7,490 nucleotides of DNA from Spirosomataceae bacterium. GTDB lineage: Bacteria > Bacteroidota > Bacteroidia > Cytophagales > Spirosomataceae. The notes beneath the pieces are model-generated. The model was not told where the DNA came from. It did no database searches and was given only the letters and a program-made list of their open reading frames with translations. The stretch lies in NCBI GenBank assembly GCA_030731175.1, contig JANQUM010000155.1:1-7490 (forward strand), read 5' to 3'. Made by a program: the position numbers and the translations under genes. Shown piece by piece: positions 1-5,636 of the stretch (the stretch's first letter is position 1; each line of letters starts with the position of its first letter).

Positions 1-966
1 GGGCTCGGAGCATTCCTCTTCGTTTTTACGGTTTCGATGTCAGTTTTTTGGCAAGATTTCTTTCAAACGAGTTCCTATCTGCCTTTCGTAATATTTGGCT
101 TTGGGTTACCGGTTTATCTTTTAATGAGTGTAAACCGAGGAGTTTTACAAGGACTTCTGAGTTACAAAAAACTGGCGTTGACTTACCAGACAGAAATGTG
201 GGTACGGCTCGCAGTAACTATGCTTTTGGTATATTTGGGTTATCGGGTAAATGGCGTCGCTTGGGGTTTAACGCTCTCATTAGTAGCCACTTGGCTGGTT
301 TCACGAACAACCATCCAAACAAATGAAGAAAGTAACCCGAGTGAATTTGAACGTTCGGTTGTGATGAAATTCCTGTTAATGGTTTTGGTGTACGAATGCA
401 GCCAAATTCTGATAAACAACAGCGATATTTTATTGGTGAAGCACTTTTTTCCTCCGTACGAAGCGGGGCTATACGCCGCTTTGGCCCTTATCGGGCGAAT
501 CGTTTATTTTGGAACCTGGACGGTCGTTACCCTCCTTTTTCCGATTGTAATTAAACTCGAAAAAGAAGGCAAAAGCCATACAAAATACTTTCTCGGTGGT
601 TTGGCAATCGTCGCTATAATTGCTACAGTAATTATAGCCGCCTCCTATTTTTACCCTACCGAAATGGTCGGAATTTTGTTTGGCGATGCGTACCAATCTG
701 TTGCTCCGCTGCTGTGGAAATACTCGCTTGCCACCGCCCTCTTCGCACTGTCGAACGTGTTTGTTTATTATCACCTATCCCTCGACCGGCGTTTACCCGT
801 CTGGATTACAATAATTGGCGGCGTTGCTCAAATTATCCTAATCACGTTGTACCACGCTGATTTTGAACAAGTTATCCACATTCAAATAGGACTGATGGTT
901 GTATTATTTGTAACAATGGTCTGCTACCATGTACTACACACATTATTTAGCAAGAAAAAAGTATAA
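1..966 (+). CDS. Wzx/MATE-type polysaccharide flippase, 5'-truncated by window edge
   Basis: An integral inner-membrane protein that most likely flips lipid-linked oligosaccharide units across the cytoplasmic membrane. The frame is open to base 1, so the Met at base 37 is probably internal and the gene starts upstream; 321 residues are visible, against roughly 420-500 for the family. About ten hydrophobic helices can be counted. Family-like landmarks are the segment NRGVLQGLLSYKKLA after an early helix, and the mid-protein stretch NNSDILLVKHFFPPYEAGLY followed by ALIGRIVYFG, which resembles the start of the second half of MATE/oligosaccharide flippases. The protein ends in a basic tail (SKKKV), as expected for a cytoplasmic C-terminus. 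The downstream neighbour is co-oriented but has its own likely promoter. The operon further right is convergent and carries glycan enzymes, which supports a polysaccharide role. The substrate is unknown. The family call is solid; Wzx versus another MATE-superfamily subgroup is inference. Confidence 0.85.
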   Translation, partial: GLGAFLFVFTVSMSVFWQDFFQTSSYLPFVIFGFGLPVYLLMSVNRGVLQGLLSYKKLALTYQTEMWVRLAVTMLLVYLGYRVNGVAWGLTLSLVATWLVSRTTIQTNEESNPSEFERSVVMKFLLMVLVYECSQILINNSDILLVKHFFPPYEAGLYAALALIGRIVYFGTWTVVTLLFPIVIKLEKEGKSHTKYFLGGLAIVAIIATVIIAASYFYPTEMVGILFGDAYQSVAPLLWKYSLATALFALSNVFVYYHLSLDRRLPVWITIIGGVAQIILITLYHADFEQVIHIQIGLMVVLFVTMVCYHVLHTLFSKKKV

Positions 967-992
967 ATAAGTCGCCGTCAGATTTATTACCG

Positions 993-1000
993 TACTTTTG
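993..1000 (+). promoter_or_regulatory. Bacteroidota-type -7 promoter element (TAnnTTTG)
   Basis: The octamer TACTTTTG matches the Bacteroidota primary sigma -7 consensus TAnnTTTG exactly. It lies in the 73-base gap after the flippase stop, 39 bases before the ATG at 1040. This predicts transcription starting a few bases downstream and a 5' leader of about 30 bases. No good TTTG -33 box is visible at the expected 19-21 base spacing, so the call rests on the -7 element and its position. Confidence 0.5.
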
Positions 1001-1039
1001 TGGCTCGTTTTAAAACAGCTAAAAATCCATTTCTATTTA

Positions 1040-1534
1040 ATGAAAAAAACAGCTTTAATTTTGCTTTTTTCTACCGTCAGCATCGCATCATTTTCGCAGG
1101 TATTTAGAATCGGAACTGGAATTGGAGGTGGCTCACTTGGCAAAAGTGTAGGCCTAAATCTTAACCTAATTGAGGTTGGTATTGCACCAAGGCCAGCTAT
1201 TGAAGCCGGAGGGTATTTTGGATTGACCGCAAACGCACGACGGAAATTGGTTTCAGGTCAAGCCTCGGCTGATTTGCGGTACGGTTTACAAGGAAAATAT
1301 TATTTCAAGGAAACGGGTTTTAAGCCGTACGCAGCCCTACAAGCAGGTCTTCTAAACGGAGTTGTTGGCACTATTGATGCTTTGGGGAATGAAAACGGCG
1401 TAAAAGAAAGCACTCGCTTTGAAGTTGCACCAATGGTCGGATTTCGGGCTGGCCCCCTAAATATGAACCTGACTTATCAGCAAGGAGTCAAGCTTAATTT
1501 AGGGTTACTTTTTGGTTTTGGGGAATATAAATAG
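1040..1534 (+). CDS. Small secreted protein, probable outer-membrane beta-barrel
   Basis: A 164-residue protein of unknown specific function. It starts with a clear Sec signal peptide: MKK, a hydrophobic core (residues 4-15) and a cleavage region ending ASFSQ at residue 20, a common Bacteroidota pattern. The mature part is rich in Gly and in alternating polar/hydrophobic stretches (around 22-30, 54-62, 75-90, 95-108, 125-137, 139-145, 149-160) that look like amphipathic beta strands of a small eight-strand-type barrel. The C-terminus ends in hydrophobic and aromatic residues (LLFGFGEYK). The ATG at 1040 was chosen over an upstream in-frame TTG at 998 because the TTG sits inside the predicted -7 element and would place 14 non-signal-like residues before the signal peptide. 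The stop is 3 bases from the stop of the convergent glycosyltransferase gene. A structural or porin-like envelope role is inference; a soluble periplasmic beta protein is possible. Confidence 0.7.
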   Translation: MKKTALILLFSTVSIASFSQVFRIGTGIGGGSLGKSVGLNLNLIEVGIAPRPAIEAGGYFGLTANARRKLVSGQASADLRYGLQGKYYFKETGFKPYAALQAGLLNGVVGTIDALGNENGVKESTRFEVAPMVGFRAGPLNMNLTYQQGVKLNLGLLFGFGEYK

Positions 1535-1537
1535 TTG

Positions 1538-2728
1538 CTATTTTTTCAATAAATTCCGAAAATGTAGCGTGTACCAATCCACCAAATCTTCCATCGGAAG
1601 TGATGCCGCGGCGAAGTAGTTCTGCTTGGCAAGTTTGATGCGGTATTCGTTATTTTCCAATACTTTTTGGATGGCATCCGCAAGACTTTCCACCGAGTCT
1701 GGCTCAAAAAATTCTCCGCCGTAACCTTCTTCTTTTACGAGCATCGCCAAATCGCCTAAATTGGGCATAATTGCTGGTTTTCCGTAGCTTCCAGCTTGGT
1801 GCAAAACGCCTGAACTTCCGGTAGTGGATGTGTAAGGAAACACCACAACGGCACTTTCTCCAAATATTTTTGGAACATCCTCTTCTTCTACGTAACCCGT
1901 AAAACGTAGTTGTTTCACTACTTTGTATTTCGCTTCAACTCCCGCTAAATAACCGGGCGTATTCGGGCTGTCTGTTCCAGCTACCACAATTTCCATATCA
2001 AGATTTGTACGGGAGCGAATCAACTCTACCGCCTCAATCATTGCTTCAACTTTTTTGTACGTACCAAACTTCCCAAAAGCCATGACTTGCAAAGGGCCAA
2101 CTGGTAAATCAAAACTTGGCAGCGGAGGTAACTCGAAGCTTCCGTGCGGAATCAACGCCACGTTTTTCGCCTTGTATTTTTCTTCCAATACCTCCACATA
2201 TTTTGGAATAGTTACGGCAAGCAAATTGGCTTTCAGAATAATACGAGTAAGTACCGTTCCGATAAAATTATAAATTTGGGCGAGTAATTTGTTTTCCGTA
2301 ATTCCGGCAGAAGATAAGTCAACTTGTTCTAATATATTATGGAGCAAAACCACCGATTTGACACCAGAAAGCCTTGCTAACCAAGGTGTAAGTAAGCCTA
2401 ATGCTGCTGGAATTTTCTTATCTCCGAAAGACAAAAATTGCATATTAAATAATACTACGTCTGCCTTGGACCGTTTAATTGCCGCTCGAATTTTGAGCGG
2501 GTTTGTCCATCGGTTAAAATCCCAAACTTCGGCAACCTCTATCGGAACGGGATGATTTCCAAAGTCGAACGTTTGACCCTCTGGAAGTTCATCAGAGATG
2601 AGCGTGATTTTTTCGTAATCGTGGGCTTTATCCCTAAAATGATTTATTAGGTAAAATCCGTATTCGTTGAGCGTTCGTTTACTCGGTGGGTAACTCGAAA
2701 CAATTGCCACTTTCATTTTTTTACTCAT
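1538..2728 (-). CDS. GT4-type (GT-B fold) glycosyltransferase
   Basis: A 396-residue cytoplasmic glycosyltransferase, last gene of the leftward operon, probably adding a sugar from a nucleotide donor to a glycan or lipid-linked acceptor. The N-terminal Rossmann-like half begins KVAIVSSYPPS (residues 6-16), as in GT4 enzymes, and includes LLHNILEQ (128-135). The linker IPHGSF (193-198) precedes the donor-binding half, which starts VMAFGKFGTYKKVE (215-228), the usual region for phosphate-contacting Lys. The region FPYTSTTGSSGVLHQAGSYG (297-316) plus KP aligns with the E-x7-E/'EAMACGKP' motif, but both Glu positions appear replaced (Thr303 and Gln311). This fits an 'SSGV...A..GKP' variant seen in some GT4 enzymes. 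Length is normal and no membrane helix is obvious. The ATG overlaps the hydrolase stop (ATGA), which supports this start over Met5. Donor and acceptor are unknown. Confidence 0.9.
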   Translation of the reverse strand: MSKKMKVAIVSSYPPSKRTLNEYGFYLINHFRDKAHDYEKITLISDELPEGQTFDFGNHPVPIEVAEVWDFNRWTNPLKIRAAIKRSKADVVLFNMQFLSFGDKKIPAALGLLTPWLARLSGVKSVVLLHNILEQVDLSSAGITENKLLAQIYNFIGTVLTRIILKANLLAVTIPKYVEVLEEKYKAKNVALIPHGSFELPPLPSFDLPVGPLQVMAFGKFGTYKKVEAMIEAVELIRSRTNLDMEIVVAGTDSPNTPGYLAGVEAKYKVVKQLRFTGYVEEEDVPKIFGESAVVVFPYTSTTGSSGVLHQAGSYGKPAIMPNLGDLAMLVKEEGYGGEFFEPDSVESLADAIQKVLENNEYRIKLAKQNYFAAASLPMEDLVDWYTLHFRNLLKK

Positions 2729-4410
2729 CTTTTAAATAACTTCTTAATAAAGGGGAAAGAATATATAAAAATACCCGCAAAAATCACTCCAATAAGCAGG
2801 TAACTAATTAAGTACAACGGAATTTTTTCAAGGGTCGAAACTTTAATATTGGGTTGCTTTGCACTCAGTACCTTGCCAACGGGTTTTAAGTTACCGTTTA
2901 TGTCAATTACTCCGAAGTGTTTTTGGGTATTTATTTGCCAAGGTCTTCCACCCGCAATCTCGCTGCTGACGTTTTCAAAGTCGTAGAGTGTCCAGTAGAT
3001 GTACGGAATATTTCCTTTTGCGGTCAAAATACGCTGCACTTTTTGTAAATGCTCTGCCTGTTGTTTGGGTGAGACCGAAATCGGAAACAGCGAACTTTCG
3101 TAGGAAGAAAGCCCAAATTCCTGCAATACGAGTGGTTTTTCACCAATCTGAAGTTTTAGCGTATCAATGACATTGCCTAATTCTTCAACATCTCGGTAGT
3201 AGTGAAAGGAGATAAAGTCTAATTTTTCTGACAAATACGAAGCACTCTCGGGGTAGGCCCAACCAATTGTAATTGGGTGGGAATTATCGTACTTTTTTGC
3301 CTGCCGCACCATCAGGCTTAGCCACTCCTTCACGTCAAATTCGTTTTGATAATAGAAATCTAAATCGGGTTCATTCTTTAAATCCCAAGCCAAAATTGCG
3401 GGATGATTCTTAAAACGAGTCAAAATGGTTTCGAGTTGGCGGTCAGTTGCGGGGAAGTTTAGGAGGTTGTAATTGGAGTTGAAGTCAAAAAGTGTCACCA
3501 TTACGCCGAGCTTATTTTTTTCGGCGGTATCCAAAAAATGATTCAGCCGTTCGAGCATTTCGGGCACGACATTTCCTTTGCCAAACTGCTCGTAGTTAAT
3601 AAAAACCCGAACAGTATTCAGCCGTAGTTTTTTAATAATTTTTAAATCCTTGGCAATTATTTTTTCGTCGTAATTCAACCAAAAGTCTTTCCAAGGCGTT
3701 TTTTGCGGGTAATAATTTACGCCCTTCATTGAGCGGATTCGCCGCATTTGTTCCTCAGAAATGCTTGTGACCGCCTGACTCAGCGAGTCTGCAAGAGTGG
3801 TGGCTTCTTCCCGAATTAAGTGTTTTATCCGCCAAAAACCGTCGTCTAATTGCATGAGTACTTGAAAATCTGCAACCGAACTATCCGAGAAAATTCGGCG
3901 GTCTCCTTCAATATCAATTACTCGCTGCCGACTCTCCACCGCAAAATCTGTAAACGAAGCCAACTGCCCGTCTGCCGAATAAAAATGCAGTTTCAGGTTG
4001 TGGTTTAGTTCCGCTTTCTGAATCGCTCGGTTTTCTTTATCAATTAATCGAACGGCCGCATAAACTTTTGGTCGGGCATCAACGGTATAATACTCTTTCA
4101 GGCTGGACGTATCGGCAGAAAGCAACGCTAAATTTCGTTGGTACAACGCCCGAACGTAATCACGAGAAATTATCTGTCGGTTGAAATCCTCCATCGGTCT
4201 TCCTGTGTCTTCATCATCTGCTAACCAGTTAATTTTCGGCGTGTATTCATTAGGAATGTCGGGAACGGTGTTTAACATCGTTTCCCGATTACTGCCTGTG
4301 TTAAAGAATACGAGTAACTTACCCAAGCCTCCGGCAATAGCTCCCAAAAGCAGCATTACGCCGACTGAAAATATTATTTTAAAAAAAAGGCTGCTTTTTT
4401 TGTCCGTCAT
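2725..4410 (-). CDS. Membrane-anchored GH5/cellulase-like glycoside hydrolase with NTF2-like domain
   Basis: A 561-residue glycosidase tethered to the inner membrane at both ends. Residues 8-30 form a helix after a basic start (MTDKK); residues 531-554 form a second helix followed by KKLFKR. Positive-inside rules place both termini in the cytoplasm and the body in the periplasm. Residues about 80-200 look like an NTF2/ARC6-IMS-like alpha+beta domain (ends DDGFWRIKHLIREE). Residues about 228-515 form a TIM barrel of GH clan A: GVNYYP at strand 1, LNTVRVF with Arg268, AWDLKNEPD at strand 4 with acid/base Glu347, FISFHYY with His403, VLQEFG at strand 7 with nucleophile Glu431, and YIYWTLYDF with Trp473 at strand 8. 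All key residues are present, so it should be active, probably on a beta-glycan; mannanase- or glucosidase-like specificity cannot be excluded. It overlaps both neighbours by 4 bases. A processing role in glycan export, comparable to BcsZ or PslG, is inference. Confidence 0.85.
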   Translation of the reverse strand: MTDKKSSLFFKIIFSVGVMLLLGAIAGGLGKLLVFFNTGSNRETMLNTVPDIPNEYTPKINWLADDEDTGRPMEDFNRQIISRDYVRALYQRNLALLSADTSSLKEYYTVDARPKVYAAVRLIDKENRAIQKAELNHNLKLHFYSADGQLASFTDFAVESRQRVIDIEGDRRIFSDSSVADFQVLMQLDDGFWRIKHLIREEATTLADSLSQAVTSISEEQMRRIRSMKGVNYYPQKTPWKDFWLNYDEKIIAKDLKIIKKLRLNTVRVFINYEQFGKGNVVPEMLERLNHFLDTAEKNKLGVMVTLFDFNSNYNLLNFPATDRQLETILTRFKNHPAILAWDLKNEPDLDFYYQNEFDVKEWLSLMVRQAKKYDNSHPITIGWAYPESASYLSEKLDFISFHYYRDVEELGNVIDTLKLQIGEKPLVLQEFGLSSYESSLFPISVSPKQQAEHLQKVQRILTAKGNIPYIYWTLYDFENVSSEIAGGRPWQINTQKHFGVIDINGNLKPVGKVLSAKQPNIKVSTLEKIPLYLISYLLIGVIFAGIFIYSFPFIKKLFKR

Positions 4411-5636
4411 TTTCTGAATTTTATCGTTTTTTCCATTCCTCCGAACTTGAAAGTAATCGTGTACGTGCCTTTCTTTAACTCTTTTGTACTTGCTTTCGCT
4501 TTTCCCTCTAAAATAACCGCCGTTTTAGTTAAACCACCGGGCTGAAATTCGACGTTAACTTCTGAGCCATCCGCTACGTATTGACCCAACGGCCCGATAA
4601 GTGTACCAATTATTAATTGCTGATTTTTCGAATCGAATTGCACAGGAAGGTCCGTAATAACTCGTTTAAAATTAACGCTTAAATCATTACTATTAACATT
4701 GCCAAATACCCTTCCGATGATTGATAAATCTCCCGCCAAATCGGGATTTTGCACAACTAAATTCGCTCTGCCGTCAATACTGTAAGCGGTCAGTTGCCGC
4801 AGTGAGCCATCAGCATCTCGTATGGTATAAATAACGAGCGTTCCGTCAGCTACTTTATTTCCAAACTCATCGGTAATTTCGGAAGATTCAACCAAGAAAA
4901 ACTGTCGACTATCCGCATACGGATACACCTTTACCGCCATAATAGAGAAATTTGTGGGATAACCGGGTTCTTCTAACAACACTTTTTCTTGACCAACGGC
5001 ACTTCCCGTCTTACTTCCCACAATCGTTTTTCCAACTTTCGAACCGCTGTAAATCTTTTCGTACGCTACCAAATTTGACGTTTGGGTCGATTTTTTTTGC
5101 ACACTTCCATCAGGACGAAAAAAGTCGAACTCGACCGAAGTTCCGGCAGCAACCGGGTTTTGCAGCGAATCAACGGGAATGGCTGTTATCATCGCCCAAT
5201 GCCGACCGCCGTCGGCAGTAATTGATTTCGAGCCTAAATAAACCTCCAAAGGTTCAGCGGCAGCAGTTGGTAAAACCGTTAATTTCCGGGCGGCAATAAT
5301 TTTGCCGTCACACGTCAAGTGAATATCGTACAATCCACTTTGCCGAATAGTGCTATCTTCAAGGCAACACAAGCCACTTTCACCTTCAATTTTTTGAATC
5401 GAAATTCCCCACGAATTTTCTATTATTAGATCACAACCTTTCATCCACTCGGCATGACCAATGCAGAGCCTTGTTCCTGCCTTGGTGGTTTCGGGCAAAT
5501 TAATAGCGTACTTTTCAGGTATATTTACCGAATTTGTTGCCGGATTTCTAAGTAAAAAGTAAGCCATAAACAAGCAAACAAGTAGCGACAAGCTACTTAT
5601 TATCAGAATGTTATATTTCCGGCGTTGCTTGTTCAT
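4407..5636 (-). CDS. Membrane-anchored multi-Ig-like-domain protein
   Basis: A 409-residue protein of unknown specific function. A basic N-terminus (MNKQRRKY) and one helix (about residues 9-29) give an N-in anchor with a periplasmic body. The body looks like four beta-sandwich domains. Domain A (about 40-122) contains five Cys (58, 68, 90, 91, 109), probably disulfide-bonded. B (128-222) resembles bacterial Ig-like domain 1 of invasin-type proteins, as do C (about 240-325) and D (about 333-408). A recurring core is visible: NPVAAGTSVEF (160-170), NKVADGTLVIY (260-270) and QYVADGSEVNVEF (352-364). No catalytic motif is seen, so a scaffold, spacer or glycan-binding role is likely. The ATG directly follows the TAA of the preceding gene with no gap, and its stop overlaps the hydrolase start, so translation is probably coupled. 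A lipoprotein is unlikely because Cys21 lies within the helix without a good lipobox. Confidence 0.75.
   Translation of the reverse strand: MNKQRRKYNILIISSLSLLVCLFMAYFLLRNPATNSVNIPEKYAINLPETTKAGTRLCIGHAEWMKGCDLIIENSWGISIQKIEGESGLCCLEDSTIRQSGLYDIHLTCDGKIIAARKLTVLPTAAAEPLEVYLGSKSITADGGRHWAMITAIPVDSLQNPVAAGTSVEFDFFRPDGSVQKKSTQTSNLVAYEKIYSGSKVGKTIVGSKTGSAVGQEKVLLEEPGYPTNFSIMAVKVYPYADSRQFFLVESSEITDEFGNKVADGTLVIYTIRDADGSLRQLTAYSIDGRANLVVQNPDLAGDLSIIGRVFGNVNSNDLSVNFKRVITDLPVQFDSKNQQLIIGTLIGPLGQYVADGSEVNVEFQPGGLTKTAVILEGKAKASTKELKKGTYTITFKFGGMEKTIKFRK
5580..5598 (-). repeat. Perfect 7-bp inverted repeat near the start of the Ig-protein gene
   Basis: AAGTAGC and GCTACTT form a perfect 7-bp stem around a 5-base loop. 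It sits at codons 13-19 of the Ig-domain gene, about 40 bases after the ATG, so the mRNA could form a hairpin just past the initiation region. No U-tract follows, so it is not a terminator. It may only reflect Ser/Leu codon choice (SSLSLL). The repeat itself is certain; any function is not. Confidence 0.4.

Noticed and set aside
469..774. Minus-strand open frame of about 100 codons inside the flippase gene
   Set aside because: Its translation has no family features and it fully overlaps a well-supported membrane protein; a chance frame.
966..988. Possible terminator hairpin after the flippase gene (8-bp stem, 7-base loop)
   Set aside because: The stem is AT-rich with one G-U pair, its first base is part of the stop codon, and no proper T-run follows; too weak to call.
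998..1039. TTG start for the small secreted protein, adding 14 residues
   Set aside because: The TTG lies in the predicted -7 promoter element, and the added residues would precede a complete signal peptide starting at the ATG at 1040.
5574..5576. Cys21 of the Ig-domain protein as a lipoprotein cysteine
   Set aside because: The preceding residues are Leu-Leu-Val rather than a lipobox ending in Gly/Ala/Ser, and the hydrophobic stretch continues well past the Cys, as in a membrane helix.
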